Source of the DNA: Syntrophotalea acetylenivorans | Lineage (GTDB): Bacteria > Desulfobacterota > Desulfuromonadia > Desulfuromonadales > Syntrophotaleaceae | DNA: 64,000 nucleotides | NCBI RefSeq assembly: GCF_001887775.1 | Contig: NZ_CP015519.1 | Coordinates: 496,001-560,000 of the forward strand | Direction: 5' to 3' | Part shown: positions 25,841 through 36,664 of the stretch, piece by piece | How positions within the stretch are numbered: position 1 is the first letter of the stretch | How the letters are laid out: each line of letters begins with the position of its first letter | Translations under genes and position numbers: made by a program | Notes under the pieces: generated by a model | The model's input: the letters and a program-made list of their open reading frames with translations, nothing else | Told to the model about the DNA's origin: nothing | Databases searched by the model: none

Positions 25841-26865
25841 AGGTCTACCCCTTTTTTATTCCTCATGTGGGCTGTCCTCATCGATGCCGGTTTTGTCAGC
25901 AACAGAAAGTGTCCGGCCATTCTTCAGTTCCATCGCCCGAACAGGTCGCTAATGACCTGCCCTTGCTGTTGCCCGAGAAAGGCACCGGCGAGGTAGCTTT
26001 TTATGGGGGCAGCTTCACTCTTCTGGAGCCAGGCTTGCAGATGGATTATCTGCAGCAGGTGGAGCCTTTTATCGCGAACGGTCAGGTTTCCGGTGTTCGA
26101 ATTTCGACTCGACCGGATGCGATCGGCGAAGAGCAGCTTAACCTGTTGCAGCAGGGCGGTGTAACCACGGTGGAGTTAGGCTGTCAGTCTTTTTCCGGTG
26201 AAGTGCTGGAGGCCGCTGGAAGAGGGCACGGTCCGCAAGTAGTAGCGCCTGCTGTTGCTCTGCTTCGTTCCCGATCTTTTCAGGTCGGGCTGCAATTGAT
26301 GCCCGGCCTGCCGGGTTCAGACTCAGGGGAAGCCCTGCAATCGTTACGCAAGGCTCTGGATCTCAGGCCGGACTTTTTGCGTATTTATCCAGCGGTTGTA
26401 CTGCGAGACACAGCACTGGAAAATGATTTCCTGCAAGGGCGGTATCGGCCTCTTTGTCTAGATGAGGCCGTCGACCTCTGTGCTGAAATGCTTTGGCATT
26501 GTCGAGAAGCCGGTGTTCCGGTTATTCGTTTAGGCCTGCAGTCCACCGCTTCTCTTGTGCCCGATGAGGCGCTGGTCGCCGGGCCTTTTCATCCCGCTTT
26601 TGGTGCTCTGGTGCGATCTCGCCTCTGGCGGCGGGCTTTGACCACGGTATTGGCAGGGCAGGGGAAGTTTCCGGTTCAGGTACATCCTGCCGATCTGAGC
26701 GATGTGCTCGATCAACGACGGGGCAATCTGGATTTTTTTGAAACACGGGGTCAATATTTGGTACTGCAAAGCGACCCTGGAATGGGGCGGGATCATTTCG
26801 AGGTTAACGGCCAAATCCATGCGTTGCAGACAGCTGTAAATTTTCCTCCCATTCAGACTTTTTGA
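25837..26865 (+). CDS. Elp3-related radical SAM protein
   Basis: A 342-residue radical SAM enzyme with CPHRCRFC near residue 13 and FYGGSFT as the SAM-binding GGE-type segment. It resembles the short Elp3-like/YhcC group, which lacks the acetyltransferase domain of true Elp3. The substrate is unknown. It sits between rnc and era, translationally coupled to rnc by a 4-bp overlap, suggesting an RNA-related job. Confidence 0.8.
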   Translation: MKVYPFFIPHVGCPHRCRFCQQQKVSGHSSVPSPEQVANDLPLLLPEKGTGEVAFYGGSFTLLEPGLQMDYLQQVEPFIANGQVSGVRISTRPDAIGEEQLNLLQQGGVTTVELGCQSFSGEVLEAAGRGHGPQVVAPAVALLRSRSFQVGLQLMPGLPGSDSGEALQSLRKALDLRPDFLRIYPAVVLRDTALENDFLQGRYRPLCLDEAVDLCAEMLWHCREAGVPVIRLGLQSTASLVPDEALVAGPFHPAFGALVRSRLWRRALTTVLAGQGKFPVQVHPADLSDVLDQRRGNLDFFETRGQYLVLQSDPGMGRDHFEVNGQIHALQTAVNFPPIQTF

Positions 26866-26914
26866 ACACCTTTCGGTTGCGGCATGGCCGACAACAATAA
26901 GAAGGCATATGCAC

Positions 26915-27817
26915 ATGAGCACAGATGCAAAAGGATTTCGCTCGGGATTTGTTTCCATTGTCGGCCGGCCCAATGTAGGAAAATCTACACTGCTTAACGC
27001 CCTGTTGGGACAAAAAATCGCCATTGCGAGCGACAAGCCACAGACGACCCGTAATCGCATCCTTGGTATCTATACCCGGGAAGAAACGCAGATTCTGTTT
27101 CTGGATACTCCCGGAATTCACAAGGCCAAAGGCAGGCTCAATAAATTCATGGTCGAGCAGGCCCTGTCGACCTGCAAGAATGTCGATGCGGTGCTTTTTT
27201 TGGTAGAGGCTACCGACCAACCTGGCGGCGGAGACGATTTTATTCTGGATCTGCTGTCCAAAGGCAAAGTACCGGTAATTCTCGGAATCAATAAAGCGGA
27301 TCTGGTCGACAAGCCTGCCTTGCTGCCTCTTATCGCCGCTTATGCCGAACGGTTGGACTTTGCCGGTATCTTACCCCTGTCCGGTCTTACCGGCGAGGGA
27401 GTCGAGGGGCTGATCGATCTGGTGCAGGGGCTGCTGCCGGAAGGGCCCCATTATTATCCCGAAGATATGATCACCGACCAGCCAGAGAGATTTATCGTTG
27501 CCGAGATGATTCGGGAGCAACTGCTCAAGCAAACTCACGACGAAGTGCCCTACGGCGTGGCGGTGGCAGTAGAGCGGTTCACTGAAAAACCGAATAAAAA
27601 CCTGGTTGTGATCGAGGCAGTGATTCACGTTGAACGGGAAGCCCATAAAAGCATTGTGATTGGTAAAAAGGGTGCTAAATTACGGGCGATAGGGCAGGCT
27701 GCTCGTTATGACATCGAACGGATGCTTGGAACTCGGGTGTTTTTAGAACTGTTTGTACGGGTCGAGAAGAATTGGACTCAGTCCAATCGATTGTTAAAGG
27801 AATTCGGTTACGAATAG
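26915..27817 (+). CDS. era: GTPase Era
   Basis: A ribosome-assembly GTPase that binds 16S rRNA near its 3' end. It has a G1 loop GRPNVGKST, a G3 DTPG and a G4 NKADL, with a C-terminal KH domain (IGKKGAKLRAIG). ATG 26915 gives a 9-base spacing from GAAGG at 26901; ATG 26909 leaves only three. Length is 300 residues. Confidence 0.93.
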   Translation: MSTDAKGFRSGFVSIVGRPNVGKSTLLNALLGQKIAIASDKPQTTRNRILGIYTREETQILFLDTPGIHKAKGRLNKFMVEQALSTCKNVDAVLFLVEATDQPGGGDDFILDLLSKGKVPVILGINKADLVDKPALLPLIAAYAERLDFAGILPLSGLTGEGVEGLIDLVQGLLPEGPHYYPEDMITDQPERFIVAEMIREQLLKQTHDEVPYGVAVAVERFTEKPNKNLVVIEAVIHVEREAHKSIVIGKKGAKLRAIGQAARYDIERMLGTRVFLELFVRVEKNWTQSNRLLKEFGYE

Positions 27818-27876
27818 CCGCCCGTATTGTCTGTCCGTTGTTTTTTGTTTCTTCCTGTTGAGAGGTAAGGTTCACC

Positions 27877-29187
27877 ATGTCCGTAGTTGCTATCGTCGGT
27901 CGTCCGAATGTGGGGAAATCGACACTTTTTAATCGTATTATCGGCCAGCGTCGGGCCATTGTCGAAGATGTGCCTGGGGTAACGCGCGATCGCAATTATG
28001 CCGAGGTGACCCGCTATAGTACGCCATTTATCCTCATCGATACCGGCGGCTTTGAACCGATTAGCGAAGATCGTTTGCTGGTACAAATGCGCGAGCAGTC
28101 GCAGCTGGCAGTAGAAGAGGCTGATGTCATTCTGATGGTAATGGATGGCCGGGAGGGTCTAACGCCATCTGACGTTGAAGTAGTTTCTGGTTTACGTCGT
28201 GCCGGAAAACCGGTTTTTTATGTAATTAATAAGGTCGACGGTCCCAAGCAGGACGCCGAAACCGTAGATTTTTATTCCCTCGGTGTTGATAAGGTGCATG
28301 CCATATCGGCGGAACATGGTCGTGGAGTCAGCGACCTGATGGATGAAGTCCTGGCCGTTCTGCCTCATGATGAATTGGCGGCCGAAGAAGAGGCTTCGGA
28401 AGTACGACTGGCAGTGATTGGCCGACCTAACGTTGGCAAATCATCACTGGTCAATCGTTTGCTCGGCTACGAAAGAGTGGTGGCAAACGCCACCGCCGGG
28501 ACCACTCGGGACAGCATTGACTCCCCCCTTGAATACAATGACCAGCGTTATGTGCTGATTGATACGGCCGGTATCCGCCGCAAGGGCAAGGTAAGCCAAA
28601 AGCTGGAAAAGTTCAGCGTGGTGCAGGCTCTTAAGGGTATGGACCGGGCTCATGTGGTCCTTGTGGTAATTGACGCCTCCGAAGGGGTTACCGAGCAGGA
28701 TCTGACCGTGGCTGGGTATGCCTACGAAAAGGGTCGCGCGGTAATCTTGGTGGTCAATAAGTGGGATCTGATAGTTAAGGACCACAAGACCATGGGGCAA
28801 TATACCGCTGATTTGCGCGATTCTTTCAAGTTTTTGCCTTTTGCCCCCGTATTGTTCGTCTCAGCTTTAAGCGGGCAGCGCACAAATCGGATTATGGGTA
28901 TGGTGGAGAAGGTGGCTGCGGAGTTTAATCGCCGTATTCCTACACCGGAACTGAACCGGGTTTTGAAAGAGGCTACGATCAGTCACGCACCGCCTATGTC
29001 TCAGGGCAAACGGGTCAAATTGTTTTATATCACTCAGACAGCGGTAAGGCCACCGACCTTTGTAGCCTTTGGCAACCGGACCCAGGGCATACATTTTTCC
29101 TACCACCGCTATTTGGTGAACCAGTTGCGCGAGGCCTTTGGTTTTGAGGGCTGCCCCATTCGACTCTTCTTTAAGGATCGCGAATAA
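27877..29187 (+). CDS. der: GTPase Der (EngA)
   Basis: A tandem-GTPase needed for 50S assembly, 436 residues. Two G domains are visible, each with GRPNVGKS (near residues 8 and 184) and DTAG/DTGG, followed by a C-terminal KH-like domain. It lies 59 bp downstream of era, with the next gene starting directly after its stop codon. Confidence 0.95.
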   Translation: MSVVAIVGRPNVGKSTLFNRIIGQRRAIVEDVPGVTRDRNYAEVTRYSTPFILIDTGGFEPISEDRLLVQMREQSQLAVEEADVILMVMDGREGLTPSDVEVVSGLRRAGKPVFYVINKVDGPKQDAETVDFYSLGVDKVHAISAEHGRGVSDLMDEVLAVLPHDELAAEEEASEVRLAVIGRPNVGKSSLVNRLLGYERVVANATAGTTRDSIDSPLEYNDQRYVLIDTAGIRRKGKVSQKLEKFSVVQALKGMDRAHVVLVVIDASEGVTEQDLTVAGYAYEKGRAVILVVNKWDLIVKDHKTMGQYTADLRDSFKFLPFAPVLFVSALSGQRTNRIMGMVEKVAAEFNRRIPTPELNRVLKEATISHAPPMSQGKRVKLFYITQTAVRPPTFVAFGNRTQGIHFSYHRYLVNQLREAFGFEGCPIRLFFKDRE

Positions 29188-30741
29188 ATGAGTCTTTCTG
29201 GTCGCCTGGAAGATCTACAGTTAAGGGATCTGTTGCAAATCCTTGGATTAAGCCGGAATAGTGGTCTTCTGCAACTGACCAGCGGCGAAAATAGGGCCGA
29301 ATTATTGTTTAGTGAAGGCTTGGTTGTTTCTGCTTTGCAAAACGTGGAAGAGAGCAGTCACAATGCCCCACTTCCCAGCAATAGCGATGATATGGCATTG
29401 CGTCGCCGCGCCATGAGCCAACTGGTCAGAGAATTAATGCATTGGGATCAGGGGGACTTTTCTTTTAAAGCTGTCCAGGTAGCGGAGACTATTCATCATA
29501 CTGCCTCAGAAGAGCATGTTTGTCTTGATCAAGGGGTGAGTCTGGACGAGCTACTTCGTGAAGAACCTATTGTGTTACCTCTCTCCGGGAGTGCGCCCGA
29601 AGAACCGATTCTGGTCCATAAACAGAATAATAGTGTTAAGCCTGAGTCCGTAGGCCGTGCGGGTACTATGCCAGATGTTCTGCTGGTCGACGATGATGCA
29701 GGGGTTGCAGAGAATTTGGTTAAGGCCTTGGTCCGGAAAGGACTCAACGCGCGAGCCTTTAGCTGCGGCAAGGCTTTCCTCGATGCTGCAACGTCTGCCT
29801 GGAAAGACGATCACTCTCCGCTTCTTATAATTGATTTGATTATGCCCCGTTTGCATGGCGGTGGCATTCTCGGCGGGCTGGAACTGGTCGAGCAGGTTCA
29901 TTCTTTGCGTCCTGATCAATTGTGCCTGGTGTATAGCGACACTCCCTGCCCTGAAGTTGAACGGCGTTTGCAGAAATTAGGGGTGGCCGAACTTCTAAGT
30001 AAGCCAATGTCTCGTATATCCGGCGGTGACGACGATTCTGCTGCAGTAAATGATTTTTGTGACGCTATTGCAAAACAATCAGCCGTTCTTTTAGGAGTAC
30101 CTTCTCCAGCCCCTGAAGAGAATTCTTTGGAAGAGACGGCCTCCGCCGCATCCTCTGTTGTGTCTTCAGCCAATAGCGGAACTATGATGGATGTTCCTAG
30201 TGCCGGGATGGGGGTCCTTAAAGGGATGCTGCAAGAGTTGCAGGCTGCCGAGAGCAGAGAGCAGGTAATGTTGCTGGTCCTGCGATTTGCTTCGGAAGTG
30301 TTAGGCAGGGCGGTGCTGTTTTCTGTCGGCAAGGAACATATTGTCGGACTCGGTCAATTCGGCTATGGGAATGCCGAGGTTTCGGTTGACGAAAAAGTGC
30401 GCAAAATCAGGTTGCCTTTGGCGGAAACCAGTTCTCTTTCCGATATTCTTGAACGGCCTGGAATCCGATACGGGCTGTTGGGAGAAGGGGCTTGGGACAC
30501 TTATTTGCGCCAGGAACTTGGACTTAGCAAGGACTGCGAGGTTTTTATTGGCTCTCTTGTAAGTGACGGCCGGGTTTTAGCTATCCTTTGTGGCGACAAA
30601 CAGGACGCTCAGCAAGACATAGCTGATAGCTATGCCCTTGAGATATTTCTTCAGCAGGCAGGAATTATTCTCGAAAATCTGCAAATACGTGGTCAACTGC
30701 AGGGTCTGGCCGATTTGCTGGGTAAAACCTTTGATTGTTGA
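29188..30741 (+). CDS. DUF4388 - receiver - GAF-like signalling protein
   Basis: A 517-residue protein. Residues 1-110 match DUF4388 (SLSGRLEDLQLRDLLQIL, then SGLLQLTSGENRAELLF). Residues about 160-290 form a response-regulator receiver with the acidic pocket VDDD, phosphoacceptor aspartate in IIDLIMPRLHGG and conserved lysine in SKPMSR. The last 180 residues resemble a GAF-like sensory domain. There is no DNA-binding output. It begins on the base after the der stop, so it is cotranscribed. Confidence 0.75.
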   Translation: MSLSGRLEDLQLRDLLQILGLSRNSGLLQLTSGENRAELLFSEGLVVSALQNVEESSHNAPLPSNSDDMALRRRAMSQLVRELMHWDQGDFSFKAVQVAETIHHTASEEHVCLDQGVSLDELLREEPIVLPLSGSAPEEPILVHKQNNSVKPESVGRAGTMPDVLLVDDDAGVAENLVKALVRKGLNARAFSCGKAFLDAATSAWKDDHSPLLIIDLIMPRLHGGGILGGLELVEQVHSLRPDQLCLVYSDTPCPEVERRLQKLGVAELLSKPMSRISGGDDDSAAVNDFCDAIAKQSAVLLGVPSPAPEENSLEETASAASSVVSSANSGTMMDVPSAGMGVLKGMLQELQAAESREQVMLLVLRFASEVLGRAVLFSVGKEHIVGLGQFGYGNAEVSVDEKVRKIRLPLAETSSLSDILERPGIRYGLLGEGAWDTYLRQELGLSKDCEVFIGSLVSDGRVLAILCGDKQDAQQDIADSYALEIFLQQAGIILENLQIRGQLQGLADLLGKTFDC

Positions 30742-30984
30742 AGGCCGTTTTTTGTTGTGCCTGCCACTGGACAAATGCTTGATAGTTGCCATAATTAGTC
30801 CTCTGAAAACATAGAGTACTTCTGCGCATAAAAAGCATAGATTATAGGTTCCAGATAAAATGTCAGCTTGTAATTTGGCACACTGACAGGTTAGTCTTAC
30901 TTGCCTGTCTGATGCTTTGTTGTCTTAACGGTAAAGAAACATTCGATATCCCTGTTGGTTCGAGGGCCAAAAAGGAGCTTCCCT

Positions 30985-31353
30985 GTGGGAAAGAACAAGA
31001 TTCTGGTTGTCGAGGACGAAGAAAGTCTACTCAGGCTGGAAAGTATTTTGTTGACCTCGAAGGGATATGATGTCATCGGGGCCAGTAATGGCCAGCAGGC
31101 CCTTGATGCGGTCATCTCAGATCGTCCCGACCTGGTATTGTTAGACATCATGTTGCCGGAGATTGACGGTTTCGAAGTCTGCAATCGCATCAAGAACAAT
31201 CCCGAAACCAAGGGAATTCCCGTTATTATGGTAACTGCCAAAAAAACCGGGGAAGATATGGCTCGCGGCGAAGCTGTTGGAGCTGACTGGTATATCACCA
31301 AGCCTTTCAAGTCAGCCATGGTAATCGAAACAATTCAGCGTTTTCTCCCCTGA
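30985..31353 (+). CDS. Single-domain response regulator
   Basis: A 122-residue stand-alone receiver with the acidic pair VEDEE, phosphoacceptor in LLDIMLPEIDGFE, MVTAKK and the conserved lysine in ITKPFKS. It starts at GTG 30985, seven bases after GGAG (30974-30977); an upstream ATG at 30955 lacks a ribosome site. The cognate kinase is not in the immediate neighbourhood. Confidence 0.85.
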   Translation: MGKNKILVVEDEESLLRLESILLTSKGYDVIGASNGQQALDAVISDRPDLVLLDIMLPEIDGFEVCNRIKNNPETKGIPVIMVTAKKTGEDMARGEAVGADWYITKPFKSAMVIETIQRFLP

Positions 31354-31437
31354 CCACTCAATTGTGCACGGTTTCGAATGTTCCTGTTGAGCATCTGCCG
31401 ATAGCTCATAGGTGCGGGACTCTCTTCCTTAGGAACT

Positions 31438-31521
31438 TCCCCTCAGCGAGCCCGACGGACTGCCAGGTATGATTATCGCCTTCAAGGGGCGGCTGCCTTA
31501 TAGCGGTGTTGCTTGAGGGGA
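31438..31521. ncRNA. Possible structured RNA upstream of infA
   Basis: An 84-bp segment is closed by TCCCCTCA (31438-31445) and TGAGGGGA (31514-31521), extendable with one bulge, and contains inner complementary stretches around CGCCTTCAAGGGGCG. It lies in the 310-bp gap between the receiver gene and infA. No known family was recognised; 6S and SRP RNA were considered without a match. Strand is undecided. Confidence 0.3.
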
Positions 31522-31572
31522 CAAAGGCCTATTCGTAAAACATTTTATCTTGCCCGGGTTTAGCACTATTTC

Positions 31573-31602
31573 TTGACAATAGCCTGGGAGATTATGTTAA
31601 AT
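31573..31602 (+). promoter_or_regulatory. Probable sigma-70 promoter of infA
   Basis: TTGACA at 31573-31578 and TTAAAT at 31597-31602 with an 18-bp spacer. It lies 62 bp upstream of the infA start. Confidence 0.5.
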
Positions 31603-31663
31603 ATTGCAGGTTTGTAGCCCATTTTTAACGATTTTAATATCGGACCATCTGAAGGAGGCTCCA

Positions 31664-31882
31664 TTGGCAAAAGAAGAAGCGATCGAAGTCGAAGGCGAGG
31701 TTGTAGAGCCGTTACCCAACGCCATGTTCCGGGTCAAGCTCGACAACGGACATGTTGTGCTGGCGCATATTTCCGGAAAAATGCGCAAATTCTACATTCG
31801 CATCCTGCCCGGTGACCGGGTAACCGTAGAATTGTCCCCCTACGATCTGACTCGGGGCCGGATCACCTATCGCGAAAAATAA
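31664..31882 (+). CDS. infA: Translation initiation factor IF-1
   Basis: A 72-residue S1/OB-fold factor that occupies the ribosomal A site during initiation. The sequence from [14 protein letters not shown] to [11 protein letters not shown] is characteristic. The start must be TTG 31664, preceded by AAGGAGG (31652-31658), which gives exactly the canonical length. Confidence 0.95.
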   Translation: MAKEEAIEVEGEVVEPLPNAMFRVKLDNGHVVLAHISGKMRKFYIRILPGDRVTVELSPYDLTRGRITYREK

Positions 31883-32054
31883 TCGACCATACCCTGTCGC
31901 CCGTCTCTCGAAGGCTTGTCCCTCCGGACACGCTTTTTTACCGTTGCGGTTTTTAGACACGCGACAGTCCTGATTTTGTTTACTTTTATGTGATGCCGGC
32001 GCAGGCCGGCTTTACTGTTTTATTTGACGGCCCTGCAGTGGGTGCGGAGGAATT

Positions 32055-34610
32055 ATGCAAGAACGCTACGATGCAGCTGCCATTGAAGAGAGATGGCAAC
32101 AGCAATGGGATGAACAGCAATCTTTTGCCGTTACGGAGGATTCCGCCAGGCAGAAATATTACCTGCTGGAAATGTTTCCCTATCCCTCGGGGCGTATCCA
32201 CATGGGACATGTGCGCAACTATTCCATCGGGGATGTTGTGGCGCGTTTCAAGCGCATGCAGGGCTTCAATGTACTGCACCCCATGGGGTGGGACGCATTC
32301 GGTATGCCAGCTGAAAATGCGGCTATCCAGCATGGCACCCATCCGGCCAAGTGGACCTACGAAAATATCGCCCATATGCGTTCGCAGCTGAAGAAGATGG
32401 GCTTCGCCTACGATTGGCAGCGGGAGTTTGCCACCTGTGATGTCGATTATTATCGTTGGGAACAGCTGATCTTTCTTAAGATGTACGAAAAGGGGCTGAC
32501 CTATAAAAAGAGTTCTTTCGTCAACTGGTGCGAGCCCTGCCAGACCGTACTCGCCAACGAGCAGGTTGAAGACGGCCGCTGCTGGCGTTGCGATTGTGAA
32601 GTCGAGCAAAAAGAACTGGAGCAGTGGTTTTTTAAAATCACCGATTATGCCCAGGAACTACTCGATGAAACGTACAATCTCAGTGGTTGGCCAGACCCTG
32701 TATTAACCATGCAGCGCAACTGGATCGGCCGCAGCACAGGCTGCGAAATCGATTTTCCAGTGGATGGCTCCGATAACGCCATCACCGTTTTTACCACCCG
32801 GCAGGACACCCTTTTCGGGGCGACCTTTATGAGTCTTGCTCCCGAACATCCCATGGCCCTTGAACTGGCCTCGGCCGAACAACGGTCGGTCGTGGAAGCA
32901 TTCATTGCCAAGGTAAGACGCCAGGATAAGACCAAACGGGCCAGCGGTGATTATGAAAAGGAAGGGGTTTTTACCGGAGCCTTTTGTATCAACCCGGTAA
33001 CCCTGCAGCGAATCCCTGTGTATCTGGCTAATTTCGTGCTTATGGATTACGGCACCGGCGCGGTCATGGCTGTACCTACCCACGATCAGCGGGATTTTGA
33101 ATTTGCTGGCAAATATGACATCCCATTACAGGTTGTTATTCAGCCCGAAGGCGAGGCTTTCGATCCCGCAACCATGACCGAAGCCTGGACAGGCCCGGGC
33201 GTGATGGTTAATTCCGCCCAGTTTGATGGCCTCGACAATGAAGCGGCTAAAGAAAAGATCGCCGATTACCTTGAACAGGAAGGTATCGGCAGGAAAACCG
33301 TTAATTTCCGTCTTCGCGACTGGGGAGTTTCTCGGCAACGATACTGGGGAACGCCGATTCCGATTCTTTACTGCGACGTATGCGGGGCGGTGCCGGTCCC
33401 GGAAGACCAGTTGCCGGTTGTGTTGCCTCAGGATGTATCGGTCTCCGGTGAAGGAGGCAGCCCCCTGGCCCGCCATGAGGCCTTCCTCTATACCGATTGT
33501 CCCCAGTGCGGGGGCAAGGCCCGGCGCGAAACCGATACTTTTGACACTTTTGTTGAAAGTTCCTGGTATTTCGCCCGTTACGCCTGCCCGCAATTCAGCG
33601 ACGGTCCCATTGACCGCTCGGCCGCCGATTACTGGCTGCCCATCGATCAATATATAGGCGGCATCGAACATGCGGTCATGCATCTGCTCTATGCGCGCTT
33701 TTTCACCAAAGTATTGCGGGACCTGGATATGATGACCGTCGATGAGCCTTTTACCAATCTGCTCACTCAGGGCATGGTCTGCATGGAGACCCGGTCCTGC
33801 CCCGAGCATGGATGGCTCTTCCCCGAAGAGGAAGTGGATGGTTGTTGCAGCAAGTGTGGTCAAAAGGTCATCCTCGGCCGTAATGAAAAGATGAGCAAAT
33901 CGAAGAAAAATGTTGTTGATCCAGATCAACTCATCAATCGCTATGGCGCCGATACTGCCCGACTTTTCTCACTGTTCGCCGCACCGCCGGAAAAAGACTT
34001 GGAATGGAACGAGCAAGGGGTAGAAGGTTGCTACCGCTTTCTTAACCGCGTGTGGCGGGCGGTTTATGATAACTTCGACCTGGTATCCGATGCTTCGCTG
34101 CAAAGGGAATCCAGCGATGGGGGCAAGGCTCTGCGACGACAGACCCACCGCACTATCAAGAAAGTTACCGAGGATATCGATGGTAGCTTTCATTTCAACA
34201 CAGCAATCTCCGCAGTGATGGAGTTGGTCAATGCCATCTACGGTTTTGACGCCAAGGAACAGTGCCCCGGCGTCATGCGAGAGGCACTGGAGACAGTGGT
34301 ACTGCTGCTGGCGCCCTTCGTGCCCCATTTCAGCGAAGAGCTTTGGTCGGTACTTGGCCATACTGGTGGGATAGAACAGGCCGGATGGCCCACCTTTGAT
34401 CCTGCAGCTTTGGTGGAAGATGAAAAAACCATCGTGGTACAGGTTAATGGTAAAGTGAGGGGCAAGGTAACGGTGCCCGCCGATGCCGCCGAAGAGGCAG
34501 TCCAGGCTGCGGCCCTTGCAGAAGATAACGTCATCCGGTTTATAGAAGGTAAAACCGTACGAAAGGTGATTGTGGTTCCAGGCCGTTTGGTCAATGTGGT
34601 GGTCTCATGA
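32055..34610 (+). CDS. leuS: Leucyl-tRNA synthetase
   Basis: A class I synthetase of 851 residues with [12 protein letters not shown] (HIGH) and [12 protein letters not shown] (KMSKS). The CP1 editing domain is present ([28 protein letters not shown]). A GGAGG ribosome site precedes ATG 32055. It heads leuS-lptE-holA. Confidence 0.96.
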   Translation: MQERYDAAAIEERWQQQWDEQQSFAVTEDSARQKYYLLEMFPYPSGRIHMGHVRNYSIGDVVARFKRMQGFNVLHPMGWDAFGMPAENAAIQHGTHPAKWTYENIAHMRSQLKKMGFAYDWQREFATCDVDYYRWEQLIFLKMYEKGLTYKKSSFVNWCEPCQTVLANEQVEDGRCWRCDCEVEQKELEQWFFKITDYAQELLDETYNLSGWPDPVLTMQRNWIGRSTGCEIDFPVDGSDNAITVFTTRQDTLFGATFMSLAPEHPMALELASAEQRSVVEAFIAKVRRQDKTKRASGDYEKEGVFTGAFCINPVTLQRIPVYLANFVLMDYGTGAVMAVPTHDQRDFEFAGKYDIPLQVVIQPEGEAFDPATMTEAWTGPGVMVNSAQFDGLDNEAAKEKIADYLEQEGIGRKTVNFRLRDWGVSRQRYWGTPIPILYCDVCGAVPVPEDQLPVVLPQDVSVSGEGGSPLARHEAFLYTDCPQCGGKARRETDTFDTFVESSWYFARYACPQFSDGPIDRSAADYWLPIDQYIGGIEHAVMHLLYARFFTKVLRDLDMMTVDEPFTNLLTQGMVCMETRSCPEHGWLFPEEEVDGCCSKCGQKVILGRNEKMSKSKKNVVDPDQLINRYGADTARLFSLFAAPPEKDLEWNEQGVEGCYRFLNRVWRAVYDNFDLVSDASLQRESSDGGKALRRQTHRTIKKVTEDIDGSFHFNTAISAVMELVNAIYGFDAKEQCPGVMREALETVVLLLAPFVPHFSEELWSVLGHTGGIEQAGWPTFDPAALVEDEKTIVVQVNGKVRGKVTVPADAAEEAVQAAALAEDNVIRFIEGKTVRKVIVVPGRLVNVVVS

Positions 34611-35119
34611 GCCGGTTTATTGTTTCGTTAATTCTGGCGGTGTTGCTCTTGTCCGCATGCGGTTATCGATTGCAGGGGCGATCTGATTCCCTGCCGGGAG
34701 ATGTCCGCAGCCTCCATGTGGAACTGTTCCGGAACGATACCTATGAGCCCCTTATAGAAAATAGCGTCACCAACGAGGTGGTTGAGCGGTTTGCTCGCCA
34801 TGACCGGTTGGAGCTCGTGGAAGAGCCATCACGGGCCGAAGGTATTCTCGGTGGCCGCATCGTTAAATATTCCAACCGCGCTATTTCCTATGATCGGGAT
34901 GATGATATTGCCGAAAAAAGATCTCAAATGACTGTTGAGGCAGTATTGCGCCGCGTTGGCAACGGTGAGGTGTTATGGAAGGGGACTGTTGTGTGGCAGG
35001 AAGATTATTCCGTCAACATCGATAAGGTAGTGCAGGATGATCGCGAACAAGCCGCTATCCAGGTAATCAGCCAGCGCTTGGCCGATGAGCTCTTTTCGCA
35101 CATGATCGATAAGTTCTGA
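34607..35119 (+). CDS. lptE: LPS-assembly lipoprotein LptE
   Basis: An outer-membrane lipoprotein that plugs the LptD barrel for LPS insertion. It has a signal peptide with lipobox LLSAC (C18) followed by GYRLQGR, typical of LptE. Total length is 170 residues. It overlaps leuS by 4 bp; leuS-lptE-holA is a conserved order in proteobacteria. Confidence 0.88.
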   Translation: MSRFIVSLILAVLLLSACGYRLQGRSDSLPGDVRSLHVELFRNDTYEPLIENSVTNEVVERFARHDRLELVEEPSRAEGILGGRIVKYSNRAISYDRDDDIAEKRSQMTVEAVLRRVGNGEVLWKGTVVWQEDYSVNIDKVVQDDREQAAIQVISQRLADELFSHMIDKF

Positions 35120-35124
35120 GTGCT

Positions 35125-36144
35125 ATGGCAAACAAGCCGATGACTCCCGGTGAGTTAAAAAGGGCTTTAAAAGCTCGTCAGTTTCCTTCATTGCTTCTGC
35201 TTTACGGTGAAGAACGCTTTTTTTTAGAAGAAACCCTGGAGAAACTGCTAAAGCTGGTTGTCCCCAGCGAAAGTAGTGATTTTAACTACAATTTGTTTCA
35301 CGGCAAAACGGCCAGGGGATCCGAGGTTTATGATGTAGCGCGAACCTTTCCCGTTTTCAGCTCGTTGCGGCTTGTGGTGGTGCGGGATGTCCAGTTGCTG
35401 CCTGCTGCCGAACTCGATAAATTATTGCCCTATCTGCAAGATCCCGTGGCTGAAACCGTTCTGGTGTTAACCGCCGATAAAATCGATGGCCGACGTAAAT
35501 TTTATCAGCAATTTAAAAAACGTGGAACTCTGGTTGAATTCAAGAAGTACTACGACAATCAGATTCCAGCCTTTGTAAAAGATCGTGCAGGACAAAACGG
35601 GATAACCTTTGCAGAACCGGCCATGGCTCTATTCTGTAAAAGGGTTGGAAGCAACCTGCAGGAAATCGCCGGGGAGCTTGATAAGTTAACAACCTATCTT
35701 GGTGACCGTACGGTAGTCGATGTGGCCGACGTGCAGACGATTGTTTCTGACACGCGCGTTGATAGCGTCTTTGAGCTAACGGACGCCATAGGGCGGCAGG
35801 ATTCCAAAAGGGCTCTCTCTTTACTTAATCGTCTTTTGGCTGATGGAACAGCGCCACTTGTCGTATTAGCCATGTTGGCTCGGCATTTCAGACAGATGTG
35901 GAAAGCCCACTACTTGTTGGAACAGCGCCTGGGAAAAAAAGAAGTTGCAAAGGGGATTGGGATTAATCCATATTTCCTTGACGGCCTGCTTCAGCAGGTC
36001 CGTGTTTTTCCGGCAGCACGATATCAGGGGATTTTTGAGCAGATGCTCGAGGTCGACCTCGCCCTCAAGTCTAGTGGGGCGCATGCCTCGGCTTTGTTGG
36101 AGCAGATGGTGCTGGGTATCTGTCAACAAGATCAGGGTATATAA
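35125..36144 (+). CDS. holA: DNA polymerase III delta subunit
   Basis: The clamp-opening subunit of the clamp loader, 339 residues. The N-terminal segment LLLLYGEERFFLEE and the central motif SNLQEIAGELDKL match HolA. It starts five bases after the lptE stop, and a terminator follows. Confidence 0.9.
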   Translation: MANKPMTPGELKRALKARQFPSLLLLYGEERFFLEETLEKLLKLVVPSESSDFNYNLFHGKTARGSEVYDVARTFPVFSSLRLVVVRDVQLLPAAELDKLLPYLQDPVAETVLVLTADKIDGRRKFYQQFKKRGTLVEFKKYYDNQIPAFVKDRAGQNGITFAEPAMALFCKRVGSNLQEIAGELDKLTTYLGDRTVVDVADVQTIVSDTRVDSVFELTDAIGRQDSKRALSLLNRLLADGTAPLVVLAMLARHFRQMWKAHYLLEQRLGKKEVAKGIGINPYFLDGLLQQVRVFPAARYQGIFEQMLEVDLALKSSGAHASALLEQMVLGICQQDQGI

Positions 36145-36147
36145 AAA

Positions 36148-36170
36148 AAGGGGCTGCAACGCAGCCCCTT
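36148..36170. terminator. Terminator shared by convergent holA and rpsT
   Basis: A 10-bp stem AAGGGGCTGC/GCAGCCCCTT with an AAC loop, flanked by A7 on one side and TTTT on the other. It can therefore stop both strands. Confidence 0.88.
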
Positions 36171-36192
36171 TTGATATTTATTCAGAAACTGA

Positions 36193-36456
36193 TTAAGCCA
36201 GGGTATTAACCAGCTTATTCAAGCGAGAGATCTTCCGGCTTGCGGTCGCTTTGTGAATAATCCCCTTGGTGGCAGCTTTGTCGATATAGGGCACGGCCCG
36301 GTTCAGGGCGGTTTGAGCTGCGTCCTGATCGTTGTTGGAAACGGCTGTGCGAACTTGCTTGACGAGGGTGCGCATGGTGGTGCGAATATGGGTGTTGCGG
36401 GCAGTGCGAACGATAGTTTGTTTATTGCGTTTGATTGCAGATTTGTGATTAGCCAA
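36193..36456 (-). CDS. rpsT: Ribosomal protein bS20
   Basis: An 87-residue Lys/Arg-rich helical 30S protein. [20 protein letters not shown] and [18 protein letters not shown] are typical of bS20. It converges with holA. Confidence 0.96.
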   Translation of the reverse strand: MANHKSAIKRNKQTIVRTARNTHIRTTMRTLVKQVRTAVSNNDQDAAQTALNRAVPYIDKAATKGIIHKATASRKISRLNKLVNTLA

Positions 36457-36664
36457 TGTGGATGTCCTCCGGTTTGATAAATTGGGTCTCCAGCTGTGCT
36501 GGGATGTGAATTTCGCTAGTTATATCATTTGCCATAGGCCTAGTCAAGATAAGAAAATAGTAATGAAGTTCGTGGAAACAACGAAAAATCAACTAATTAG
36601 GACGATGGTTGATTGTATTATATAATTTTCATCACATAGAAACGGTAATTCGGGAAGAAACCAT

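Noticed and set aside
33126-33929. Long minus-strand frame inside leuS
   Set aside because: leuS is intact with all motifs; the antisense frame is a shadow.
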